From positions 148,288-212,287 of the forward strand of contig JBCCBV010000003.1 in the NCBI GenBank assembly GCA_039033855.1: a stretch of 64,000 bases of DNA. Direction: 5' to 3'. Origin of the DNA: JBCCBV01 sp039033855. GTDB lineage: Bacteria > Planctomycetota > Phycisphaerae > Phycisphaerales > Phycisphaeraceae. The position numbers were made by a program, and so were the translations under genes. This document shows, piece by piece, positions 8,054 through 15,890 of this stretch; the stretch's first letter is position 1; each line of letters opens with the position of its first letter. The notes under the pieces are model-generated. The model was not told where the DNA came from, did no database searches, and saw only the letters and a program-made list of their open reading frames with translations.

Positions 8054-9391
8054 TCAGTAAACGGCGGGGGTCTGGTCGGGGTCGTAGAGCAAGACGCCGG
8101 CCGAGGCGGACAGGCGGACGCGGGGGTCCAGGTCTTCGAGCAGGCGGTCGGAGACCTCGCGGGTGAGTTCGTGGTCGAACAGCCCGAGGACCGACCCGGC
8201 CTGGGCGCGGACGCCGGCGGCGATGCGCTCGTGGGCGGAGGTGTCGCTGAGCAGGGCGCGGTCGTTCTGGCGGCGCTGGGCTTCCTGGTCGCGCAGGCGG
8301 TTCTGATCGACCCGGAGTCGTTCGAAGGCGGCGCGGTCGGCGTCGGTCTGGGGCTCGCCGGGGGCGGGCTGGGGGGCGTCGATCGCCGTGTTGGGCAGGG
8401 GGGAGTCGAAGTAGCGTTTGAGGTCGTTGCGGACCCGCTGGGCGTCGTATTGGGCGGCTTCGATCACCACGTGCAGGCCGGGCTGGGGGCTGCCCAGGCG
8501 GGCCAGGGCCTCGGCGGCGGCCAGGCGGACCTGGATGGGCTCATCCACGGGGTTCATGAGGTTGTTGAGGTTGGCGCGGAAATCGCGGTCGCCCAGCCGG
8601 CCGAGGGTTTGGATGGCCAGGACGCGGGCGGGGTCGTTGTCGCGCAGGTACACGACGCCTCGGATGAACTCGAGCGCGGCGGGCGAGTTGGACAGCCGGT
8701 AAATCGCCGCGGCGAATTGCACGTCGGTCAGGGTCTGCTGGAGGGCGTCGGCGCCTTGGAGGGGCTTGCGTCGCATGGTGTCGAGCATGGGCACCGCCGA
8801 CTTTTTGCCGAGCAGGCCGACGATGGACGCCACGTTGCTGCGCACGCCCGGGCGGGGGTCGGCCAGGAGCTCGGGGATCGGCGCCAGGCTGGCGGGCAGG
8901 CCCACGCGGCGGGCGGCGTAGATCGCCGCGGCGCGGACCGACGGGTCGGGGTCGGACACGGCCAGGCGCTCGGCGGTGGGGCCCAGGTTGTGGTCGCGCA
9001 CCCGGCCGGCGGTCACCAGCGCGGCGAAACGCACCACCGGGCGGGCGTCTTGGGCGCCGACGGGCAGCAGGGGGGAGACGACTTCGGGCACGGGCGTGAG
9101 CGCCTCAAGGGCGTTGGCACGCTCGCGCGGGTCGCTCGACTGGGCCGAGCGGATGGCCTGGTCGACGGCCCGGTCTTGCAGCGCTTCCCACGAGGGAACC
9201 TGGCGCGGCGCAGCGGGGCTGGCGGTGTTCACCGTCGGGCCCGTGTTCGAGGCGGACGCGTCGGCCGGTTGGCTTGCGGCGGGCTGGGTGGTGGGTTCTT
9301 GCGGCGACTGACAGCCGATGGCCAAGGCGAGCGGAGCGAGCCAAAGGGCGCCCAGCGTGTGTTTCGGCCGGGCGTGGGGGCGTTGGGTCAT
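8054..9391 (-). CDS. HEAT-repeat lipoprotein
   Basis: 445 residues. The N-terminus carries a lipoprotein signal with lipobox LAIGC (Cys27) and then a Gln/Pro/Ala/Thr-rich linker to about residue 65. Residues 70-310 contain repeated HEAT-like helical pairs, for example DPDPSVRAAAIYAARRVGLPASL, DPRPGVRSNVASIVGLLGKKSAV and EPIQVRLAAAEALARLGSPQ. A basic/Gln-rich helical region follows, then a final HEAT-like unit (DLDPRVRLSASAGVLLYD). Probably a protein-protein scaffold anchored to a membrane by lipid. It lies 71 nt downstream of lnt, which encodes the enzyme that finishes lipoprotein maturation. No enzymatic motif seen. Confidence 0.87.
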   Translation of the reverse strand: MTQRPHARPKHTLGALWLAPLALAIGCQSPQEPTTQPAASQPADASASNTGPTVNTASPAAPRQVPSWEALQDRAVDQAIRSAQSSDPRERANALEALTPVPEVVSPLLPVGAQDARPVVRFAALVTAGRVRDHNLGPTAERLAVSDPDPSVRAAAIYAARRVGLPASLAPIPELLADPRPGVRSNVASIVGLLGKKSAVPMLDTMRRKPLQGADALQQTLTDVQFAAAIYRLSNSPAALEFIRGVVYLRDNDPARVLAIQTLGRLGDRDFRANLNNLMNPVDEPIQVRLAAAEALARLGSPQPGLHVVIEAAQYDAQRVRNDLKRYFDSPLPNTAIDAPQPAPGEPQTDADRAAFERLRVDQNRLRDQEAQRRQNDRALLSDTSAHERIAAGVRAQAGSVLGLFDHELTREVSDRLLEDLDPRVRLSASAGVLLYDPDQTPAVY

Positions 9392-9462
9392 GGCGGGGTC
9401 TCGCAGGGTTTGGGCGAAAGGACACGGCGGGCAGGGCGACGGCGTTGTGTTGAAATCAGATG

Positions 9463-11319
9463 CTACCGGGTCACCGTCGAGGGCTTGGGTTCAGACGGGG
9501 GGTTGGGGCCGGGGGTTCGCGCGGTGGGCGGCCGGGCGGGCAGGAGCGACCGCAGCAGGAGCAAGGCCCCCAGGCTTGAGAAGGCCCAGGCGGGTCCGTC
9601 GCCGAGGCGGGCGTAGAGTGTGTTGACGGGGTTGGCTGCGAGAGGAATCGCGTAAAGGTGCACCCCCGCGACGCCTTGGGGCGCGGCTTCATGCACGTGG
9701 CCATTGGCTCGGATGGCAGCGGTGATGCCGGTGTTCACGCAGCGGAGCATCGGGGTGCGGAGTTCGATGCAGCGGAGCGTGGCCATGCGCAGGTGCTGGC
9801 GGGGCTGGGGCGTGCCGGCGAACCAGCCGTCGTTGGTCAGGTTGATCAGCACGTCGGCGGGCGGGGCGGGTTCGTTCTGGTTTTCACCAGAAGAAAGTAC
9901 GGCCGGGCCGCGGGCGATCCGGCGGGTGGCCCTAGGCACCACGTCCTCAAAACAGATCGGTGTGGCCAGGGTGACCGTGCGCATCGCTGGGTCGTCGGAT
10001 GCGTCGGTTTGGACCTGGAAGCGCACGACGCGTGGCCCGGGGGTCAGGCGGTAGTCGTTCTCGTAGGGGTTGAAGTGGTCGAAGACGAGTCGGCGGAGCC
10101 AGCCGGGGCCGGGGATGTACTCGCCGAAGGGCACCAGGTGTTGTTTGTCGAAGCGGCCGGGGTCGAGCCCGGTGTCGGGCCGGATGAGCAGCGCCGAGTT
10201 GGCGCGGGGGCCGACGCGCGGGTCTTCGCCGACCGGGTCTTGCGCGGACGAGCCGATCAGGATCGGCGTGTCGAGCTCGCGGGCCAGGCGCTCGACCGCG
10301 GCTCGGCGGGACATGCGCTCGAACAAGTCCACGCTGCGATCGCCGTTGCGCCAGCGCTCGGCGGCGGCGTCGACGGCGGCGTCGTTGATCGGGAAGTAGG
10401 TGCTGGTTTCCGGCCAGACGATGAGCTCGGCGCCGGGGTGGTCGCGGCCGGCCTGGCGGGTGAGTTCGAGCAGGTCGGCCCAGTCCTGGGCGAGGCTGTC
10501 GAGCGTGGGGGCGTTGCGGTTGCTCTGCGGGACGTTGGTTTGGATGGCGGCGACGTGGAGTTGTGGATGCTTGCCGCCGGCCGTGCCTTGCAGAGTCCAG
10601 CCGCCGTAGATACCCGCGGCCATCAGGACGCCTGCGGCTACGGTGCCCGAGATTCGTACCGCCAAGGGTGAGCCGGTCTTGCGCCGCCAACGCATGAATT
10701 CCACAATCGCCGCGCCGACGCACACCGCGATGGCGGTCACGGCGTGTTGGCCGAACAGCGATGCGCACTGGGCGAGGATCGGGGCGCCGTCGTTTGGGTT
10801 GGCCGAGGTCATGCCGTGGGCCAGGTAGAACCACGGGAAGCCGTTGAAGGGGATGTGCGAGCGCAGCAGGTCGAACATCACCCACACCGCAGGCAGGGTG
10901 ACGGCCAGCGGCCAGGGCTTACGGCCGACCGCCCGGATCGCCAGCAGAGACAAAGTCGAATACACCCCCAGGTAGGCGCCCGCGCCGAGCGCCCCGGCCG
11001 GCGACACCGGCGCCAGCCAACGCGCCAACAGCAACCACAGGGCGAGTTCGGTCAAGAGCGCCAGGGGCAGGAGGCTGCGCAGCGCTCGCGCTTCAACGCA
11101 GGCCCAGATCGTGGGCGCGGCGCAGAGCAGGGTCAGTAGTTTCGAGCCCGGGAACGTGTGGCCGTCGAGCACCACGAAGCGCAGGGCGGCGCCGAGCAGC
11201 AGCAGTCCCAGCACGGCGGGCCAAGGCAGGCCGGCCTTGCGCGAAGTTGCTTCGCTCGCGGGCGCATGCTGTGGCGCGGCGCTGAGCGTGGCGTCGGTTT
11301 CATCCGGCCCGGGCTTCAT
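9463..11319 (-). CDS. lnt: Apolipoprotein N-acyltransferase
   Basis: 618 residues. Lnt transfers an acyl chain from phospholipid to the N-terminal cysteine of lipoproteins in the inner membrane. About six hydrophobic segments occupy the first 240 residues, followed by a periplasmic nitrilase-fold domain. The Glu-Lys-Cys triad is visible in VWPETSTYF, DKQHLVPFGEY and TPICFEDVVP. The ATG at the MKPGPDE start is chosen because the frame upstream runs into the divergent glycosyltransferase gene. The protein is about 100 residues longer than E. coli Lnt, through a polar N-terminus, an insertion after the Glu and a Pro-rich tail. Confidence 0.93.
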   Translation of the reverse strand: MKPGPDETDATLSAAPQHAPASEATSRKAGLPWPAVLGLLLLGAALRFVVLDGHTFPGSKLLTLLCAAPTIWACVEARALRSLLPLALLTELALWLLLARWLAPVSPAGALGAGAYLGVYSTLSLLAIRAVGRKPWPLAVTLPAVWVMFDLLRSHIPFNGFPWFYLAHGMTSANPNDGAPILAQCASLFGQHAVTAIAVCVGAAIVEFMRWRRKTGSPLAVRISGTVAAGVLMAAGIYGGWTLQGTAGGKHPQLHVAAIQTNVPQSNRNAPTLDSLAQDWADLLELTRQAGRDHPGAELIVWPETSTYFPINDAAVDAAAERWRNGDRSVDLFERMSRRAAVERLARELDTPILIGSSAQDPVGEDPRVGPRANSALLIRPDTGLDPGRFDKQHLVPFGEYIPGPGWLRRLVFDHFNPYENDYRLTPGPRVVRFQVQTDASDDPAMRTVTLATPICFEDVVPRATRRIARGPAVLSSGENQNEPAPPADVLINLTNDGWFAGTPQPRQHLRMATLRCIELRTPMLRCVNTGITAAIRANGHVHEAAPQGVAGVHLYAIPLAANPVNTLYARLGDGPAWAFSSLGALLLLRSLLPARPPTARTPGPNPPSEPKPSTVTR

Positions 11320-11386
11320 GGGCGCATCAGACCATCGCGAGCGTCGCGGGGCAACGTCGGTCGGCGGGTCTGCGTATAAACCGGCG
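11320..11386. promoter_or_regulatory. Divergent promoter region between lnt and ArnT-like gene
   Basis: In this 67-bp gap a plus-strand TATAAA (11375-11380) ends exactly 6 nt before the ATG of the glycosyltransferase. On the minus strand TCTGAT (11326-11331) ends exactly 6 nt before the lnt ATG. No convincing -35 or Shine-Dalgarno sequence is seen. Both fit the leaderless pattern noted elsewhere; TATAAA is the stronger of the two. Confidence 0.45.
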
Positions 11387-13189
11387 ATGCGCACTTCGTC
11401 GTCAAGTTCTCCGCCCGTACCTAGCGGCGACGTCCCGGCCGGCGAATCACCGGCAGCGCGTACCTCTTGCCGGGTCGGGTTTTCCGGGGGTCGCGGCCCG
11501 GCGTGGTGGGCCTGGGCGCTGGCGCTCTTGGCGGTGATGGGTTCGCTGCTGCTGCTCGCGTCGTCGTCTTCGCTTTGGGATCGAGACGAGCCGCGCAACG
11601 CGCGGGCCGCGGTAGAGATGCGGCGGAGCGGCGATTACCTGGTGCCCAGGTTCAATGAAGAGCTCCGGCCGGACAAGCCGCCGTTGGCGTATTGGCATAT
11701 GTCGGCGTGGCTCGAGCTGCTAGGCGTAAACGAGCTGGCGGTGCGCATGCCGTCGATTTTGGGGATGACGGCGACCTGCGCGCTCACGGCGTGGATCGGC
11801 TCGATGCTCTTCGGTGCACGCGTCGGGTGGTGGTCGCTGTGGTTGTTGGCGTCGAGCCCATTGACGTTGTGGCTGGGGTCGGCGGCCACGCCGGACGGCA
11901 CGATGCTGCCCTGGATCACGCTCGCGATCGGCACGTTCGTGCACCGGGCCAAGTACGGCCCGCGCACATGGCACTGGATTTTGCTGACGGTGGCGTTGGG
12001 CTTAGGGCAGCTCGCGAAGGGGCCGGTCGCGCTCGCGATCCCCGTGATGACGGTTGTGCTGTCGGCGGTCTTGTTGCGCAGAAGCGGGGCGGGGCGGTGG
12101 TCGAAACGCGACGCGCTTTGGCTGGCCAGCGGCGCGATCGGTGGGTTCTTGCTGTTCGCGGCGTGGGGCGTGCCGGCGGCGCTGCGCGAGCCGGAGCTGC
12201 TGCGGCAGGGGCTGGGGCGGCACGTGTTCGGGCGGATGACCGAAGCGCAGGAAGGCCACGGCGGGTCGGGGCTTTGGTCGTACCTGGCGCTGCTGCCTCT
12301 GTACGTGCCGGTGATTGTGGGCGCTTTTGTGCCGGGCGTGCTTCTGCTGCCGGGCACGGCGTCGCTGCTGGTGGGCAAGCGGCTTTGCGGCAAGGTTGGG
12401 CGGGCGTTGCTGTGGGGTTGGCTGGTCCCCACGTTCGTGCTGATGAGCCTGGTGGCGACCAAGCTGCCCCACTACGTGTTCCCGATGTTCCCGGGCCTGG
12501 CGATCGCGGCGGCGGCGGCGATGGACGCCTGGCGCCGGAAAGACCCCCGGGTTTCCGAGAAGGACCTCGACTGGCTCCGGCGGGGCGGGGTCAAGTTCTA
12601 CGCGCCGGTGGCGCTCGGCGCGGCGATCGGGCTCCCGGTGGCGGGCGGCGTGCTGTTCGGCCCGGGTCGCGGGCTGGTGTTCGGTCTGGTGGGGCTGGTG
12701 ATTTTGGCGGCGGCGATGTCGGCGATGCGGGCGCACCTGGCGAGCCGGCCCGAGCGGTCCGTTTCAACGGCGATCGCGGGCGGGGCGTTGGCGGGCGCGC
12801 TGGCGCTGCTGCTGGTGATGCCGGCGGTCGAGTCGGGGGTCAAGCCGTCCCGGCCGTTGGCGGCGGCGATGCACGCCGAGGCGGCGCGGTTGAGCCCGGG
12901 GGACCCGTCGTCGATCCCGGTGGCGACCTCGGGCTACGACGAGCCGAGTCTGGTTTTTTATCTCGACCGGCCGCTCGGTCGCCCGGTGGCGTCGGGCGTG
13001 GAGCCGCAGGGCTGGGTGCGCGAAGGCGGCCCGGGGTTGCTAGCGATCACCCAAGAACGCCTGGAGCGGCTGCGGGCCGAGTCGCCGGGGTTGGGGCGGA
13101 GGCTGCGCGAGGTGGACCGGTTCGAGACGCTCAACTATTCGTCGGGCGGCCGGCGTCAGGCGATCGTGCTGGTGGCGCGCACGCCGTAG
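11387..13189 (+). CDS. ArnT/PMT-like polyprenol-dependent glycosyltransferase
   Basis: 600-residue polytopic protein of the GT-C glycosyltransferase superfamily. After a Ser/Pro-rich N-terminus and the first transmembrane helix comes the acidic loop motif WDRDEPRNARAAVEM (near residue 65), the metal/donor-binding DE signature of ArnT and PMT enzymes. Next are RPDKPPLAYW and about ten further hydrophobic helices, including LAKGPVALAIPV. The C-terminal 100 residues are a soluble periplasmic domain. Such enzymes move a sugar from a polyprenyl-phosphate carrier to lipid A, glycans or proteins; the acceptor is unknown. Its 3' end overlaps the convergent PAP2 gene by 34 bp. Confidence 0.88.
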   Translation: MRTSSSSSPPVPSGDVPAGESPAARTSCRVGFSGGRGPAWWAWALALLAVMGSLLLLASSSSLWDRDEPRNARAAVEMRRSGDYLVPRFNEELRPDKPPLAYWHMSAWLELLGVNELAVRMPSILGMTATCALTAWIGSMLFGARVGWWSLWLLASSPLTLWLGSAATPDGTMLPWITLAIGTFVHRAKYGPRTWHWILLTVALGLGQLAKGPVALAIPVMTVVLSAVLLRRSGAGRWSKRDALWLASGAIGGFLLFAAWGVPAALREPELLRQGLGRHVFGRMTEAQEGHGGSGLWSYLALLPLYVPVIVGAFVPGVLLLPGTASLLVGKRLCGKVGRALLWGWLVPTFVLMSLVATKLPHYVFPMFPGLAIAAAAAMDAWRRKDPRVSEKDLDWLRRGGVKFYAPVALGAAIGLPVAGGVLFGPGRGLVFGLVGLVILAAAMSAMRAHLASRPERSVSTAIAGGALAGALALLLVMPAVESGVKPSRPLAAAMHAEAARLSPGDPSSIPVATSGYDEPSLVFYLDRPLGRPVASGVEPQGWVREGGPGLLAITQERLERLRAESPGLGRRLREVDRFETLNYSSGGRRQAIVLVARTP

Positions 13190-13923
13190 CGGGCCAGGGA
13201 CTGGGCGCGGCGGCGCAGCAGCAGGGCGTGGAGGGTGAGCGTGACGGCGACGCCGATCCACATCCCCGCCGCGACGTCGCTGGGCCAGTGCGAGAGGGTG
13301 AGCACGCGGGTGGCGGCGAGCGACAGCCCGACGGTGAGCCAGACCAGGCCGAGGCGTCCGGCGCCGAAGCGCGGGGCGGCCAGCCAGACGGTGGTCACCA
13401 GCACGGCGATGTCGGCGGCGTGGCCCGACGGGAAGCTGTTGAAGTCGTAGTCGGGGTTGAGCGGGGCGAACACGCCGGGCCCGTAGTCCGTGGCGATGCG
13501 GGGTCGTGCTCGTCCGAGCAAGAACTTGAGCACGTGGACGATGGCGGCCGTGACCCCCGAGGCGATCAGCGCGAGCGCCAGCCAGGCCAGGAACGCCCGG
13601 GCGACGTCTTGGCGCCACAGCCACAGGCCGAGCCCGAGCGCAACGCCGAGCGGCCCCCAGACCGAGACCGAGCACAGGTCGGTGACGGCGTCGGCGGCGC
13701 TGCGCCAAGGGTCGCCCGCGGCGACGACGTACTCGGCCAGCCGGGCGTCGGCGCCGAGCAGGCCCAGGCCGACCAGGCCGCAGGTCGCGACGGCGCCCAG
13801 GTACAGCCGGCTGCGGACATTTGGATCGAAGAGTGATCGCCTGCGTTCGGCGGCGAGGCGGTCGGGGTCGACGGGCGGCGGCTTGAGGCGCAGGCCGTGC
13901 AGGCGTGGCAGGCCGAGGGTCAC
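13156..13923 (-). CDS. PAP2-family membrane phosphatase
   Basis: 255 residues with about six hydrophobic segments. All three acid-phosphatase motifs are present: KFLLGRARP near residue 132, FPSGHAAD near 165 and RVLTLSHWPSDVAAG near 205-220, giving the Lys-Arg, Ser-Gly-His and Arg-His-Asp catalytic set. Relatives dephosphorylate phosphatidate, phosphatidylglycerol phosphate or undecaprenyl pyrophosphate; the substrate here is open. The GTG start overlaps the dinB TGA as GTGA. The neighbouring convergent polyprenol-type glycosyltransferase makes an undecaprenyl-PP substrate attractive, but this is inference. Confidence 0.9.
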   Translation of the reverse strand: MTLGLPRLHGLRLKPPPVDPDRLAAERRRSLFDPNVRSRLYLGAVATCGLVGLGLLGADARLAEYVVAAGDPWRSAADAVTDLCSVSVWGPLGVALGLGLWLWRQDVARAFLAWLALALIASGVTAAIVHVLKFLLGRARPRIATDYGPGVFAPLNPDYDFNSFPSGHAADIAVLVTTVWLAAPRFGAGRLGLVWLTVGLSLAATRVLTLSHWPSDVAAGMWIGVAVTLTLHALLLRRRAQSLARYGVRATSTIA

Positions 13924-15134
13924 GGCCGGTCTCCGGAGGCGGCGCGGCGGATGGCCCCGGCGCCGAAGCGCTGGGCGATGCCGTCGAGGGTTTTGTCGAG
14001 CTCGGCCCGCTTCACGCGTTCGGGGTCGGGGAACAGTTCGGTTTGCGCGCCGGCTTCGCCGAGCGGCGCGGCGGTGACGCCGAGCAGGCGGATGGGTTCG
14101 AAGTGTCGTTCGGCCCAGCGGTCGAACAGGGTGCGGGCGGCGGCGGTGAGCTCTTCGGTCAGGTCGGTGGGGCGGTCGAGCGTCGTCGACCGGGTGATGG
14201 TGCGGAAGTCGTCGAACCGGAGCTTCAGGCGCACGCCGAGCGCCACACGGCCTTTCTTGCGCACGCGTCGAGCGACGTCTTCGGCCAGGCGGTGCAGTTC
14301 GGCCCGGGCCGGGTCGGGGTGCGTGAGGTTCTGGTCGAAGGTGCGCTCGTGGCCGATGGAGCGCTCGGGGCGGCGGGGATCGACGGGCGTGGCGTCGCGG
14401 CCGTGCGCGCGTTGGTGGAGCTTGACGCCCCAGTCGTGGAAGGCGCGCTGCAGCGTGGCCAGCGGGGTTTGGGCGAGGTCGTGGCAGGTGCGCACGCCGA
14501 GCGTGCGGAGCTTCTCTTGCGCGGCGGGGCCGACGCCGGGGATGCGCGAGACGGGCAGCGGGCCGAGGATGCGCGGCACGTCTGGCGCGTCGATCACGCA
14601 GAGGCCGTCGGGCTTGTCGAGGTCGGACGCGACCTTGGCCAGGAACCGGTTGGGCGCCAGGCCAACCGAACAGACCAAGCGGGTGGCTTCGAACACGGCC
14701 TGCTTGATTTGCGCGGCGGCCTGCTTGGGGTCGCCCAGCAGGCGCTCGGAGCCGGTGAGGTCGACAAAGGCCTCGTCCACCGACAGCGGTTCGACCACCG
14801 GCGAGAACCGGCCGAGGGTTTGGAAGAGCAGGGCCGAAGCTTCGCGGATGGTTTCACGTGGAACCTGGGCGACGACGGCGTTCGGGCAGAGCCGCAAAGC
14901 TTGTGACATGGGCATGGCCGACCGGCAGCCGAACGCGCGGGCCTCGTACGACGCGGCGCTGACTACGCCCCGACGGGCCGATCCGCCGGTGAGCACGGGC
15001 TTGCCACGCAGCGCGGGGTCGTCGCGCATGGCGATGGAGGCGAAGAACGCGTCCATGTCGACGTGGAGCACGGCGCGCTCGGCCAGCGTGGGGGCGGGGT
15101 CGTCGGGCTCGGACAGCGGGGCGGGCCGGGTCAT
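13920..15134 (-). CDS. dinB: DNA polymerase IV (Y-family)
   Basis: 404-residue translesion polymerase. Catalytic carboxylates are at Asp26/Asp28 (HVDMDAFFASI) and Asp120/Glu121 (PLSVDEAF). The HhH thumb element RIPGVGPAAQEKLRTLG is near 215 and the little-finger domain covers about 250-370. A QTELF sequence near residue 375 fits the QxxLF beta-clamp-binding motif, though it lies about 30 residues from the end rather than at the terminus. Start is an ATG with AAAGG about 9 nt upstream, 12 nt after the queC stop. No LexA-type box was recognised nearby. Confidence 0.95.
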   Translation of the reverse strand: MTRPAPLSEPDDPAPTLAERAVLHVDMDAFFASIAMRDDPALRGKPVLTGGSARRGVVSAASYEARAFGCRSAMPMSQALRLCPNAVVAQVPRETIREASALLFQTLGRFSPVVEPLSVDEAFVDLTGSERLLGDPKQAAAQIKQAVFEATRLVCSVGLAPNRFLAKVASDLDKPDGLCVIDAPDVPRILGPLPVSRIPGVGPAAQEKLRTLGVRTCHDLAQTPLATLQRAFHDWGVKLHQRAHGRDATPVDPRRPERSIGHERTFDQNLTHPDPARAELHRLAEDVARRVRKKGRVALGVRLKLRFDDFRTITRSTTLDRPTDLTEELTAAARTLFDRWAERHFEPIRLLGVTAAPLGEAGAQTELFPDPERVKRAELDKTLDGIAQRFGAGAIRRAASGDRP

Positions 15135-15146
15135 GGCGGTTCGCCT

Positions 15147-15890
15147 TTAACCGGTCGGTTGGCGGGCGGCGAGCGCGGGGTCGGTCTGCCCGAGTTCGGC
15201 GAAGGCGCGGATGCGCAGCAGGCACGCGTCGCAGGTCGTGCAAGGCCCGTCGTCTGCGGGGTCATAGCAGGAGTGGGTCTGTGCGTAGTCCACCCCGAGG
15301 GCGAGGCCCTGCTCGATGATCTGCACTTTGGTCAGGCGGATCAGCGGGGCGTGGATGCGGACGGGCCGGCCTTCGACGCCGTCGCGCGTGGCGAGAGCGG
15401 CCATGTCTTGGAAAGCCGAGATGAACTCCGGCCGGCAATCCGGGTAGCCCGAGTAGTCCACGGCGTTGACGCCCAGGTACACGTCGCGGGCGCCGAGCCC
15501 CTCGGCCCAGGCCAAGGCATAGGCCAAGAACAGCGTGTTGCGGGCCGGCACGTAGGTGACGGGGATGCCGGCGTCCATGTCGTCTGCCGAGCGGTGTTTG
15601 GGCACGGGTTGTGCGGGTTGGTCGGGCAGCGGTTCGGTGAGCGCCGAGCCGGCGAGCGCTTGGGGGTCGATGGTCAGCACGCGGTGCTCGGCGGCGGCGT
15701 GGGCGTGGGCGACGCGTTGCGCGGCGGCGAGTTCCTGGGTGTGTCGTTGGCCGTAGTCGAAACTCAAGGCGTAGCAGGCGAATCCGTCGCGCTGGGCCAT
15801 GGCCAGCGTGGTGGCCGAGTCGAGCCCGCCGGACAGCAGCACGACGGCGCGGGGCTTGGGGGAGCCAGCGGGTTGGGGCGAGTTATCCAT
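15147..15890 (-). CDS. queC: 7-cyano-7-deazaguanine synthase
   Basis: 247 residues. QueC makes preQ0 from 7-carboxy-7-deazaguanine, ammonia and ATP for queuosine in tRNA. The ATP-pyrophosphatase loop SGGLDS is at 20-25, followed by FDYGQRH at 44-50. The structural zinc site is complete: Cys208, Cys217, Cys220 and Cys223. Residues 84-107 form a Pro/Ala-rich insertion compared with the usual length of about 225. The start overlaps the RDD gene by 8 nt. No other queuosine gene lies in the window. Confidence 0.95.
   Translation of the reverse strand: MDNSPQPAGSPKPRAVVLLSGGLDSATTLAMAQRDGFACYALSFDYGQRHTQELAAAQRVAHAHAAAEHRVLTIDPQALAGSALTEPLPDQPAQPVPKHRSADDMDAGIPVTYVPARNTLFLAYALAWAEGLGARDVYLGVNAVDYSGYPDCRPEFISAFQDMAALATRDGVEGRPVRIHAPLIRLTKVQIIEQGLALGVDYAQTHSCYDPADDGPCTTCDACLLRIRAFAELGQTDPALAARQPTG

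Noticed and set aside
15147..15890. QueC as part of a DNA-modification (dpd-type) system
   Set aside because: No dpd or other 7-deazaguanine DNA-modification genes are nearby; ordinary queuosine synthesis is the simpler reading.
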